Below, one piece after another: positions 36,208 to 44,795 of a stretch of DNA of 64,000 nt. The position numbers were made by a program, and so were the translations under genes. The DNA lies in the NCBI GenBank assembly GCA_963822095.1, contig CAWGGS010000039.1, positions 62,001 to 126,000 on the forward strand, in the 5' to 3' direction. The notes below the pieces were generated by a model. That model saw nothing but the letters and a program-made list of their open reading frames with translations. It did no database searches and was not told where the DNA came from. Numbering within the stretch: position 1 is the stretch's first letter; each line of letters begins with the position of its first letter. Source of the DNA: CAWGGS01 sp963822095 (GTDB lineage: Bacteria; Desulfobacterota; Desulfobulbia; Desulfobulbales; Desulfocapsaceae).

Positions 36208-37586
36208 TTTTTTCCTCCATCTCCCTTCTCGATCTGCCGCGGGACGCCATTTTCCGGCAAGGCGAGCAATGTCTGCAAGGCTATAAGGTCCTCTCTCTGC
36301 GTTTGCTCCAGACTGATCTTTTCCTGACGTTTTTTTATCCAGGTTGTCTCCATATTCAAAAAGGTCAGCGCATCGATATCTCCACGTTTATAGGCCCTGC
36401 GTCCTCTGGCCACCAGCTCCTTCAAAGTCGGCAGGTAGGCATCAAGCTGTCGCTGCTGAGATGCTACTATATTTTGTGATTTTAATAATTTATCAACATC
36501 TTCCGCTGCGTGGTCAAGGCGTGCCTGGTATTCCTCACGCAATTGTTTACGGGTAGCCCGCTCGATGGCGATCCGCCCCTTGCCTCTCGAAAACAAAGGC
36601 AGATTAAGGCTGATGCCAAATCCGACGGTATCAAGACTCCCGGTATCCCGTGCCCGGTTGAAACCGATGGTAATAGAAGGAAACTGCGACAGAACGGCAG
36701 CACGAACCTTGGCCTCCTGGCTCCGATATCCCGCCTGCAGCGCCAGCAAATCAGGCCGACGTTTTTCCAGACCCTTCATTTTCCGTTGATATGTCTCCGG
36801 ATGCGTCTCCGCAGATAAGGGGGACAAATGAATTGCAAGCGGTGCCTCGGGTGTCAGGCCGAGCACCGTATGCAGTTCGTGATTTGTCTCGTTAAGGGTC
36901 TGTTCCAACTGATTGATCTGGCTGAAGCTGTCGAGAAGCGCCGTCAGATCGGTACCGGCAACATCCAACGTAATGTCTCCGTTATCCAGCGCCTTACGAG
37001 AGCGACGATAACGTTTCTTGTACAGATCTGCCATGGTGCGCAACAGGGCTAACTGCCGTCTCTGACCCTCCAGGCGCACGGCTAAAGATCTGGCCTGTTG
37101 CGCCACCTGCCACTCCTGCCACATCAACTCAAGGCGGGACTGCAACACTGCCTGCTTTTCGCTCTCCAGCCGTGCCCCGCGGTTCAGCAAGGGAATCATG
37201 TCGTAGCCCACGCCGACACCAAAGGCATTGACTGCCCCCGGTACGTTTCCGGTAGGATGGTCAAAACTGCCCGACACCTGAGGATCCGGCAACAGCCCTG
37301 CAGAAAAGAGCTGAGCCCGCGTCACTCCCAGACGCTCGCGTTGTGCTTTCAGGTCAGGATTGTTACGCACAGCAAGGATGGCCACATCGGTTAGGCCCAG
37401 TCCCGCCGCGGGCGTGGGAATGGCTCCGCTTTCCTTAGCCGTGAGCTGATCGATGTTTGAAACCAGATCAGTTCTCCCAGGCAGAGGGCTCGGTTGATAG
37501 GAGGCGCAACCTCCGAGATTAAGGATGACTGCCGCTCCTGCGACCAGCAGGTAACGACGACATGATATGTATTTGGATTTTCTCAT
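36204..37586 (-). CDS. TolC-family outer-membrane efflux lipoprotein
   Basis: A 460-residue outer-membrane channel protein. The N-terminal signal ends in lipobox LNLGGC, so it is lipid-anchored like CusC/OprM. Two long helical halves follow, each with TolC-type heptads (AILAVRNNPDLKAQRERLGV and RPDLLALQAGYRSQEAKVRA), and the segment SLNLPLFSRGKGRIAIERA is characteristic. It begins directly after the stop of the upstream gene (TAGATG), showing tight coupling inside the operon. Confidence 0.92.
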   Translation of the reverse strand: MRKSKYISCRRYLLVAGAAVILNLGGCASYQPSPLPGRTDLVSNIDQLTAKESGAIPTPAAGLGLTDVAILAVRNNPDLKAQRERLGVTRAQLFSAGLLPDPQVSGSFDHPTGNVPGAVNAFGVGVGYDMIPLLNRGARLESEKQAVLQSRLELMWQEWQVAQQARSLAVRLEGQRRQLALLRTMADLYKKRYRRSRKALDNGDITLDVAGTDLTALLDSFSQINQLEQTLNETNHELHTVLGLTPEAPLAIHLSPLSAETHPETYQRKMKGLEKRRPDLLALQAGYRSQEAKVRAAVLSQFPSITIGFNRARDTGSLDTVGFGISLNLPLFSRGKGRIAIERATRKQLREEYQARLDHAAEDVDKLLKSQNIVASQQRQLDAYLPTLKELVARGRRAYKRGDIDALTFLNMETTWIKKRQEKISLEQTQREDLIALQTLLALPENGVPRQIEKGDGGKK

Positions 37587-38135
37587 CTAGTCCGATTTCC
37601 TCCAGCGCCGCTTTTTATTTCCGGCAAGAAGCAGAAGTCCTGCAAACACCAACGGAATCCCCATTGCCACCGGAACGATCCTTCCCGCCTGCAGAACCGG
37701 CTTCTGTCGGACATGAAACTCTATGGTTCGACTTGCCAGGACATCGCGGCCACCCCGATTGGCAACGGAAACCAATACACGATAATCTCCGCTTTTTATC
37801 AGCCGCATGGGCCACTCAGTATGCAAGGTCTCTCCGGGTTTTAAGGATGCTCCGGAAACGGCCTTGTGGGCGCTCCAATCTTCCAGGTCCATGGGCTGTT
37901 CATTGCCGGGATCGATTTCCACCAGGCTGATCCAGGCCACCAGTCCTTCAACGGTTGATCCACCTGTGTTGGTAATGGCAGTCAGAAACTTCAGATGATT
38001 CCCCATGATTGGGGCTGACGGATTCTTGCCATCGGGGCGAAGGTCAATGGTCAGCGACGTCTCGGCTGCGGCAGAGATCGAGGTCAGCAAAACCATCATG
38101 ATGCATGTCAAAAGCAGGCCTTTGTCTATCTTCAT
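37587..38135 (-). CDS. Exported membrane-anchored protein with CARDB-like domain
   Basis: A 182-residue protein. A signal peptide (about 5-24) precedes a beta-rich periplasmic domain that resembles CARDB/NEW3 modules (FLTAITNTGGSTVEGLVAWI, then SLKPGETLHTEWPMRL and SGDYRVLVSVANRGG). A TM helix (about 148-170) and a basic tail (KKRRWRKSD) close it. ATG at 38135 is preferred, with AAGGA eight bases upstream; ATG at 38144 is possible. It sits between ABC and TolC genes with almost no spacing, so it may couple the ABC exporter to the envelope. It is not recognised as a known family member beyond the fold. Confidence 0.65.
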   Translation of the reverse strand: MKIDKGLLLTCIMMVLLTSISAAAETSLTIDLRPDGKNPSAPIMGNHLKFLTAITNTGGSTVEGLVAWISLVEIDPGNEQPMDLEDWSAHKAVSGASLKPGETLHTEWPMRLIKSGDYRVLVSVANRGGRDVLASRTIEFHVRQKPVLQAGRIVPVAMGIPLVFAGLLLLAGNKKRRWRKSD

Positions 38136-38146
38136 TTCCCTCATCC

Positions 38147-38902
38147 TTATTGGAATTCTGGGTGGGCAGCCTTACGCCGAGCCACCCACAGACAGAGCGC
38201 CAACCACACAGCCACCAGGAGAAACCTCCCTGCCTGATCAGCAAATGACTGGCTGTCGATGATGACGCTGTCGAAGGTGTTGAGGGCCCCGGCGAAAGGA
38301 TTCACCATGTCCATGGTCCGTCCGATGACGGTTGCCCGAAGCCCAGGACCTATTAGAAGAGGACCGGCGGACAACAGCAAGAGGATAATCATACTCATAA
38401 GCGAAGCCAGGACACTGCCTGTTCGGGCCGAAATTGCCATGGCCAGGTAGCCGAAACCCAGGACAACGGGCGTGCCGAAAAGGGCAAGATAAAACAGGGC
38501 CGCGCCGAGGTTCTGACCACTCGCGCCCACCGCCCACAGATAGGGCATTGCCACCAGGAACATGACAGCCCAGGATATGAGCATGCCCAGAGCCTTGCCG
38601 ACAAGGAGCGCCTGTGCATCAATAGGTGCACAGAGCAAGGGAACCAACGTCCCTCGCTCTTTCTCTCCGGCATAGGCATCACTGCCCAAGACAACGGCCA
38701 GCAAGGCGCCCACAGCCATGACCGTTCCGCACATCATATTCACCACCTGGGCATTGTCAAGCAGGCTCAACTCCGTGTTGCTTACCAGAAGAAGGCTAAA
38801 AGCCGACAGGAGACAACTAAAGGCGAGCAACCAAACCAGACCTCTTCTGCTGGACATCATCTGCCGGCCCTCTTTCATAGCAATAAGCTGATACATTTTC
38901 AT
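38147..38902 (-). CDS. ABC-2 type permease
   Basis: A 251-residue inner-membrane protein with about six TM helices, including MMCGTVMAVGALLAVVLGSDAYAGEKERGTL-like layout with the conserved ERGTL coupling segment of ABC-2 permeases. The start ATG at 38902 overlaps the ATPase stop codon (TAATG); the open frame extends 33 codons upstream inside the ATPase gene and is ignored. With the ATPase it forms an exporter of unknown substrate. NosY-like permeases look similar. Confidence 0.85.
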   Translation of the reverse strand: MKMYQLIAMKEGRQMMSSRRGLVWLLAFSCLLSAFSLLLVSNTELSLLDNAQVVNMMCGTVMAVGALLAVVLGSDAYAGEKERGTLVPLLCAPIDAQALLVGKALGMLISWAVMFLVAMPYLWAVGASGQNLGAALFYLALFGTPVVLGFGYLAMAISARTGSVLASLMSMIILLLLSAGPLLIGPGLRATVIGRTMDMVNPFAGALNTFDSVIIDSQSFADQAGRFLLVAVWLALCLWVARRKAAHPEFQ

Positions 38903-39834
38903 TAGACCGTCTCCCGTAATTGCAGGTGAGATGGCGCGACGGTATCGAGGTAAAAAGACTCCAGGCTCGATACTTCTGAACGGATTTCCAGAATAGGCCA
39001 ACCACGCCGCCAGAGTTCACGCCAGTAAGAGGACGGTCCCTCAGAGGCCTTGAGCTGGATTTCAACCTGCCACCAATCGCCGTCCCGACCCAGCAGATCC
39101 ATGCCTGCAGGCATCACCACCGCGTCAGGCTCCGACTCCAGATGAAGACGATATCGCACGGATCCTTTGCCCTGAGTCAAGAGATCCATCAGACTGCCCT
39201 CATATCGACTGCACCCCTGATCCATGATCCCTATCCGGTTGCATAGACGATCCACATCATCCAGAAGATGGGTGGAAAGAAGAACCGCAGTACTGCCGTC
39301 CCGGGCATAATCGGTCAGAAGATCATGAATCTCCCGCCTGCCTTTCGGGTCCAATCCATTGGTCGGCTCATCGAGGATCAGCAAACGGGGACGGGGCAGC
39401 AGTGCCCTGGCGATAGCCAGACGCTGCTTCATTCCTCTGGAATACCCGGATATGGGGATTTGCCCCTCACCCTTGAGACCAACTTTTTCCAACAACTCTT
39501 CCACCTTGCTAGACGTCGAGGGGCATTGATAAAATCGGCCGTACCATCGCAGGTAAGCAGTGGCTGTCATCCAGTCGTAGAATCCCGCATGTTCAGGCAT
39601 CACACCGATAGAACGGCGAAGTATTGCACCATGATTTTTGGGATCATATCCCAGCACACTGATATGACCGCTTTCGTATTCCCGCAGACCCAGCAAGGCA
39701 AAGATGGTGGTTGACTTCCCTGCGCCATTTGGCCCTAAAAGGCCGTAGATATCGCCCGGTCTCACATGCAGGTCAATACCCTTGAGGATATCCCTTCCCT
39801 CAATGCTTACGTGCAGTCCTTTTATCGTGATCAT
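38902..39834 (-). CDS. ABC transporter ATP-binding protein
   Basis: A 310-residue ATPase with Walker A GPNGAGKST (near 37), the Q-loop region GVMPEHAGFYDW, signature YSRGMKQR, Walker B LLILDEPTNGLD and the switch His in STHLLDD. The C-terminal extension (about 220-310) has no clear match. It pairs with the ABC-2 permease by a one-base stop/start overlap. It resembles the CcmA/NatA/NosF group of export ATPases. It is near the start of the minus-strand efflux operon. Confidence 0.93.
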   Translation of the reverse strand: MITIKGLHVSIEGRDILKGIDLHVRPGDIYGLLGPNGAGKSTTIFALLGLREYESGHISVLGYDPKNHGAILRRSIGVMPEHAGFYDWMTATAYLRWYGRFYQCPSTSSKVEELLEKVGLKGEGQIPISGYSRGMKQRLAIARALLPRPRLLILDEPTNGLDPKGRREIHDLLTDYARDGSTAVLLSTHLLDDVDRLCNRIGIMDQGCSRYEGSLMDLLTQGKGSVRYRLHLESEPDAVVMPAGMDLLGRDGDWWQVEIQLKASEGPSSYWRELWRRGWPILEIRSEVSSLESFYLDTVAPSHLQLRETV

Positions 39835-39886
39835 ACAGCGAACCTCCCGTGATGTTTCGTTTCTCTTAGACGATTTTTACCAAATG

Positions 39887-40717
39887 TCACTCACCATACG
39901 GCTTCTCGGGAATCTGATCTCTTTTGGTAATGGTCAGAAAAACGACAAGAGATAAAATTGTGACCAAAAAAATTCCACTGGTTCCAACGTTACCAAATGC
40001 CAAACCGCCATTTTCATGGGATTGTGCCAGGAAGTCTCCAAGTGAGGCGCCGAGAGGACGTGTCAGAATATAGGCAATCCAGAAGGCAAGGATTGCATTC
40101 AATTTGAAAAGATAGAAGGCCATGGTAATGCCGCCGATCAGTAAAGCAAATATAAACGCGGATCTCAAATAGCCCAGGCTCAGACCTTCAGCGGTCAAAT
40201 CACCGGCTGCAGTTCCTAGAGCAAAGGTAAAAAGGATGGCAAGCCAGTAAAAGGCCTCGCGTCTGGTTGTAAAAATAGAATGAATTGAGAGTGTCTTTTC
40301 ATAGGCATACCAGGTACCAAAGGTTGCCAGCAGGGCAAGGAAAAAGAGAATGGTGGTCACCTCCAAAGGTACACCGAAATTATCCACAAGGTTATCTGTT
40401 ACAAGCGTTCCTACAACACTGATCAAGACCACGGCAAGCCAATAGATGCCGGGCACGTATTTTTTGAATTTGAACTGGAAGAAGAGCGCAACAATCAACA
40501 GGCCGCTCATGACAACGGTGGTTTTGGTCAGGCCCAAGTTCAGGTTGATGTTTAGGAAATCAGCAGCATTCTCCCCAACGGTTGTAGCCAGGATCTTTAT
40601 GATCCAGAAGAAGATGGTCACCTCCGGAACCTTATTCAGCATCTGTCTGCTCGATTGCGGGGCAAAACCCGCCTCTTCGAAAAAAAACACCTTTTCTTCT
40701 TGTTGATTCTTCCCCAT
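39887..40717 (-). CDS. COG4705-type multi-pass membrane protein
   Basis: A 276-residue protein with about eight TM helices in two similar halves. The repeated motif is visible as LATTVGENAADFL near residue 44 and LGTAAGDLTAEG near 167, as in the COG4705 family. The function is not established. It lies 52 bases before the ABC ATPase on the same strand with no terminator between, so it may be the first gene of the efflux operon. The N-terminal 25 residues are hydrophilic. Confidence 0.78.
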   Translation of the reverse strand: MGKNQQEEKVFFFEEAGFAPQSSRQMLNKVPEVTIFFWIIKILATTVGENAADFLNINLNLGLTKTTVVMSGLLIVALFFQFKFKKYVPGIYWLAVVLISVVGTLVTDNLVDNFGVPLEVTTILFFLALLATFGTWYAYEKTLSIHSIFTTRREAFYWLAILFTFALGTAAGDLTAEGLSLGYLRSAFIFALLIGGITMAFYLFKLNAILAFWIAYILTRPLGASLGDFLAQSHENGGLAFGNVGTSGIFLVTILSLVVFLTITKRDQIPEKPYGE

Positions 40718-41025
40718 ATTTTATCCCTCCTCTATTTCATTGCCCATTTTCATATCCTGCAGGCATCTTTGTGATACAAATAAACTCGGGGCAATTTTCA
40801 ACCGGACCCCCTCTGGATAGCTCCATCATACTGATTACGGAGACTATAGATTCTCATCATGAAGAAAAGATGAAGGTGGAGATCTTTTTTTTTGGGCAGT
40901 AAGGAGAAAGGTGTAAAAAAAAGGGCCCCAGACCCAACCAGCAACCACAATGCGGACTCTGAGGACATGAAAGAAAAATACTGCCAAAGCGGCAGTCCAA
41001 TGGAAATCCTCCGGTCGGAGGAAAG
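40718..41025. other. Intergenic region between thiE and COG4705 gene
   Basis: 308 bases. It holds the thiE terminator (40972-40996), a short hairpin TCCTCCG/CGGAGGA at 41008-41023, and presumably the promoter of the efflux operon, which was not resolved. Confidence 0.5.
40972..40996 (-). terminator. Rho-independent terminator of thiME
   Basis: On the minus strand ACTGCC-GCTTT-GGCAGT is followed by ATTTTTC, about 30 bases after the thiE stop codon. Confidence 0.65.
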
Positions 41026-41658
41026 CTATGGATGAAGCAAGGCCTGCTTTTTGATGCCAGCAAACAGTCGCTGGAATTTTTGTATCTCCCCACGGACATT
41101 TTCCCGGCTCACGGTGGCAGAGATTGCACAGAGACCGTCGGCGCCTGCCCGAATTACATCCGGTGCATTGGCAAGCGTTATCCCGCCTATGGCGATGAGC
41201 GGAATCCCGACAACCGCCTTAATCTCCTGGATCAGACGGATGCCGACGGGGAGACCGGCATCGGCCTTGGTTTGGGTGGCAAAGATCGGCGAGACCCCAA
41301 GATAATCCGCCCCCGCCTTTTCAGCCTCTCTTGCCTCGACAAGATCATGAGCTGTCAGACCAATGATCTTGCCCCGGCCCAGAAGTCTTCTCGCCTGCAG
41401 CAGCGGCATATCCTCCTGTCCGAGATGGACTCCGTCGGCATCAACGGCCAGGGCGACATCCACCCGGTCGTTGATCAGAAAAAGGGTCTTTTGGCAGAGC
41501 CTTTTTAACACTCCGGCCTCGAGGCAAAGATCTTTGGTGGAAGCCTTTTTGCAACGGTACTGAACCACCTCGACACCGGCGGCAACGGCATTTTGCACAT
41601 CGCTATAGTTTCCGGCCAGGCTCATATCAGCATCGGTAATAAAGTAATACCCTTTCAT
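41026..41658 (-). CDS. thiE: Thiamine-phosphate synthase
   Basis: A 210-residue TIM-barrel enzyme that joins HMP-pyrophosphate and thiazole phosphate to thiamine monophosphate. Motifs: VQYRCKKAS (normally VQLR-K), FLINDRVDVALAVDADGVHLGQEDMP split over the middle, GLTAHDL, ADYLGVSPIFATQTK and GIPLIAIGGIT. Leu to Tyr in the VQ(L/Y)R motif is also seen in other family members. Its ATG overlaps the thiM stop codon by four bases. A terminator follows. Confidence 0.93.
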   Translation of the reverse strand: MKGYYFITDADMSLAGNYSDVQNAVAAGVEVVQYRCKKASTKDLCLEAGVLKRLCQKTLFLINDRVDVALAVDADGVHLGQEDMPLLQARRLLGRGKIIGLTAHDLVEAREAEKAGADYLGVSPIFATQTKADAGLPVGIRLIQEIKAVVGIPLIAIGGITLANAPDVIRAGADGLCAISATVSRENVRGEIQKFQRLFAGIKKQALLHP

Positions 41659-42455
41659 TCTTCAATCTTTTGCATCCTCTCAACCGTGGATTCATCAAGG
41701 CTATAGAGGCAATCAAAAAGAGCTGCCTTAAAGGCCATCGGCCCCCTCGCTTGCTCCGCCGCCAGTTCAGCGGCAATGCCATAGCAGGAAAGGGCCGAGA
41801 CAGCCGCCTTCCTGCAATTTGGCTCAACAGCTGCAAAAGAACCGATGACCGAGGCCGCCATGCAACCGGTGCCGACCACATGGGTCATCAGAACATGCCC
41901 GTTTCGTATCCGGGAGACCCCTTTGGCATCGGCCACAATATCCTCTTCCCCGGTGATCACCACGCAAAGGTTTCTTGCAACGGCAAGCTTTTGGGCAAGT
42001 GTGGTCATTTCCATCGTAACCTCACCCGCATCGACGCCTTTTGTCTTGATATTGCGTCCGCTAATGCGGGCAACCTCAGAGGCATTTCCTTTTACAATAT
42101 CGACCTTGACCTCATCAAGTATCTCAAACACCTTTTGATCACGCAGTCCTGTGGCACCGGCTCCGCATACGTCCAGAACCACCGGAATACCCTTCCTGTT
42201 CGCGCTTGCAGCAGCCAACTTCATCGCCTCTATCATATCCACCGTCAAGGTCCCGATATTGAGAACGAGGGCCGAGGCAATCCGGGTCATATCGACCACC
42301 TCCTCCGGTGCATGGGCCATGACCGGTGAGGCACCAAGGGTCTTGACGATCTGGGCGCAATCATAGATGGTTACCCAATTGGTCAGATGGTGTACGACCG
42401 GACTCTTTATCCTTACCTCTTCGAGCAAACCGTAGGCATATGTATTTTCTTTCAT
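41655..42455 (-). CDS. thiM: Hydroxyethylthiazole kinase
   Basis: A 266-residue ribokinase-like enzyme that phosphorylates the thiazole alcohol for thiamine salvage. Signatures: PVVHHLTNWVTIYDCA (substrate loop), LDVCGAGATGLR, and the anion-hole/catalytic segment HVVGTGCMAASVIG with the usual cysteine. The length is normal. It is the first gene of a two-gene salvage operon with thiE; thiD is not in the window. No TPP riboswitch is seen in its leader; AGAGA is the only ribosome site. Confidence 0.94.
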   Translation of the reverse strand: MKENTYAYGLLEEVRIKSPVVHHLTNWVTIYDCAQIVKTLGASPVMAHAPEEVVDMTRIASALVLNIGTLTVDMIEAMKLAAASANRKGIPVVLDVCGAGATGLRDQKVFEILDEVKVDIVKGNASEVARISGRNIKTKGVDAGEVTMEMTTLAQKLAVARNLCVVITGEEDIVADAKGVSRIRNGHVLMTHVVGTGCMAASVIGSFAAVEPNCRKAAVSALSCYGIAAELAAEQARGPMAFKAALFDCLYSLDESTVERMQKIEE

Positions 42456-42512
42456 ACTATCTCTTTAAGCCGATAGCAGATTACGAACCGTTCTCTTCGT
42501 GATATCGCACCT

Positions 42513-42554
42513 GCAAAAAAACAGCCATGCCTGGAACCCTCCAGGCATGGCTGT
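42513..42554 (-). terminator. Strong Rho-independent terminator after transketolase
   Basis: On the minus strand ACAGCCATGCCTGG and its perfect complement flank a 6-base loop, followed by a run of T. It separates the transketolase gene from thiM. Confidence 0.9.
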
Positions 42555-42581
42555 ACCCTTCTTCCTTTAGGATCAGGCCCG

Positions 42582-44474
42582 TCAATCAGCCAGGAGAGCC
42601 CGTACTCGTTTCTTGATGTCCGAAACTCCGAGACCCTGGTACGGGATCTGTTCGCTCAGGCCCCCGCGTCCTTCCCTGCTGGTTCCCATATGGGCATATT
42701 TTACTGTGTGTCCATGTTCCAACAGCCAGGTGCCCAAGCGAATGCCAAGTCCCGTTTTTTCATTCTGGGTTTCAACCACCAGTACCCGCTGGCTTGCCCC
42801 CAGGGTGGCGAGCATCTTCGGATCGACGACATTCAAGGTCGGCTTATTGACCAGACCGATGTCGACACCTTCCTCCTTGAGCTGTTCCACTACGTCCAGA
42901 CATCGATAGAGCATCTCTCCGTAGGAAACGATGTAGCCGGCCGTCCCTTGGCGGACGATTTCATCTTCGCCCGGTACGAAGGTATAGCCTTCTCCGTAGA
43001 GTTTCTCTCCATTGCCGTCCAGGATATACGGGGTAGCCGACCGAGTTGAGAAGATAAACCGCAGTCCCGTATCGGCAAAGACGGACTTGATGATTTGGCG
43101 CAGCTGCAGGGTATCGGCAGGGAAATACAGCCTTGTCGTATCACCTTCGGAAAGCCCGTTATCGGCAAAGAAGTTGTTGATGCCGAAATGACAGGTATTA
43201 TCGGCCATGTCGTCGACGCCGGAATGGGAGAAATGGGCCAGCACATTAGCCTGATTCAGGCGGGCCATGGTGATTTCCGAGATCACCATCTCCTGGAAGG
43301 CGGCAAAGGTTCCGAAAATGCCCTGGCGACCGAAGGTCGAGCCGAAACCGGCTGCAACCGAGAAATTGTTTCGTTCCATGATGCCGCCATGAACATAGAC
43401 CTCCGGGAACTGTTTGCGGATATGATGGAGCCCGCAGGAGCCTTCAAGATCGGAGTCCACCACCAGAACCGCCGAGTTCGGATCAGTCATACCGGCTAAG
43501 ACCTCACAGATCGCCTTGCCGAAATCGTCTCGGTTCTTGCCCGTTTCCTTTGTACTGCCGCGATAAACAGTTGTCGTTTTCAGGGCCTTGGTATCATTTA
43601 AGAGACCGACCGCAGCATCATACCCCCTGGCCTGGAGATAATCGATGGCCATCGCCACCGGAATCACGTCGTGGCCTTTTGGCAGTCCTTCGATTCCAGG
43701 CACGCCGATTGCCATCTTCCGTTTGTTGATCAGGGCCACAGGGCCCTCGGCAACAAGCGCATGTTGTATGCGGCCAAACAGATCGTCCACATCCTCTCCG
43801 TCACCGGTATTCGCGCTCAGTCCATGGCCGGCCAGGGTTTTCGCCACATCGTAGCCTTGCATGTAGCTGCTCGGATGCCCGGCAATGGTCACGTCGTTAT
43901 CGTCAATGATCAGCTTCACATTGAGGTTGCGGGCCACGGCATAACGGGCCGCCTCGGCATCATCGCCCTCCTGCTGAGCCCCGTCGCTGCCGAACATGAC
44001 TACGGTCCTGTCCCTGAAGGCCTCGGCCACACCGTTGACATAGCTCCAGAGATGCCCCAATCGCCCGGAGCTGAAAAAGATACCATTCTGTTCATTTCTC
44101 TCGGGATGTCCGTACAGACCTTCGTTGAATTCCCTGTAGTGCAGAAGAGACTCGGTCTCCCGGTATCCATTCAAGGCGGCCATCATATATTGGATCGCCA
44201 CCCGGTGTCCGGCCTCGTCAAAAAAGACCGGATGAATGCTGTCAGAGCCCTTCATGAACCCGTCCATGATCAGGATCTCCGGCACGATGTCGTAGGCCCC
44301 TCCGGTATGGCCTCCCAATCCCTTACAGTTGGCAAAGGCCGTAAAAAATATCAGGCTGTCCCTGACCAGCTGTATGTTGTTGACCAGCGATCGCCGCTGG
44401 TCGTCATCCAGTCCAGTCTGGGAGGTGCTGAACTTTAAGGATTTGTAGGAACTGAGGTCAATTGGAAATTTCAT
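42582..44474 (-). CDS. tkt: Transketolase
   Basis: A 630-residue, full-length single-chain TPP enzyme of the pentose phosphate pathway that moves two-carbon units between sugar phosphates. The N-terminal TPP domain shows GLGGHTGGAYDIVPE near residue 52 and the GDG-type motif FGSDGAQQEGDDAEA near 163 with IIDDND following. The middle domain carries the glutamate-containing GGIMERNNFSVAAGF, and the C-terminal domain closes with VLVVETQNEKTGLGIRL. The first motif departs from classical transketolases, so a dedicated ketolase with altered substrate is possible. GGAGGG precedes the ATG, and a strong terminator follows the gene. Confidence 0.85.
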   Translation of the reverse strand: MKFPIDLSSYKSLKFSTSQTGLDDDQRRSLVNNIQLVRDSLIFFTAFANCKGLGGHTGGAYDIVPEILIMDGFMKGSDSIHPVFFDEAGHRVAIQYMMAALNGYRETESLLHYREFNEGLYGHPERNEQNGIFFSSGRLGHLWSYVNGVAEAFRDRTVVMFGSDGAQQEGDDAEAARYAVARNLNVKLIIDDNDVTIAGHPSSYMQGYDVAKTLAGHGLSANTGDGEDVDDLFGRIQHALVAEGPVALINKRKMAIGVPGIEGLPKGHDVIPVAMAIDYLQARGYDAAVGLLNDTKALKTTTVYRGSTKETGKNRDDFGKAICEVLAGMTDPNSAVLVVDSDLEGSCGLHHIRKQFPEVYVHGGIMERNNFSVAAGFGSTFGRQGIFGTFAAFQEMVISEITMARLNQANVLAHFSHSGVDDMADNTCHFGINNFFADNGLSEGDTTRLYFPADTLQLRQIIKSVFADTGLRFIFSTRSATPYILDGNGEKLYGEGYTFVPGEDEIVRQGTAGYIVSYGEMLYRCLDVVEQLKEEGVDIGLVNKPTLNVVDPKMLATLGASQRVLVVETQNEKTGLGIRLGTWLLEHGHTVKYAHMGTSREGRGGLSEQIPYQGLGVSDIKKRVRALLAD

Positions 44475-44795
44475 GAATCCCTCCGGGTTGTTCGATTATA
44501 TAGTGAATGCGCAGAGTCCTTATGCAGTAACATGTATGTCTTTTCTGTTCTCCGCTAAAAAGAGCGATTTTCCCCCCTGTTCTTTTTAGCCGCTTTTCGT
44601 TCGAGCCGCAACAATCATTATCCCTATCTCATGCAGTACCCAAGCCTTCAGCCAAATCAGAAATATGCCTCTACCTTGCAACCTTCAGATTCCGGAATCA
44701 TGGTTTGAGTCAGGCAATCTCCCCAGGTGCAGACAAAAAGGACATACAGCAAATGAGCTGCATTATCTTTTGGATATCAGGCCGCAATAGATTCC
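44475..44795. other. Intergenic region with a 10-base inverted repeat
   Basis: 321 bases without a gene. Arms GCTAAAAAGA (44554-44563) and TCTTTTTAGC (44581-44590) form a stem with a 17-base loop; it could end the BHMT-like transcript or be an operator for transketolase. Confidence 0.45.

Noticed and set aside
42456..42512. TPP riboswitch ahead of thiM
   Set aside because: None of the conserved blocks is present in the short leader; only the transketolase terminator lies upstream.
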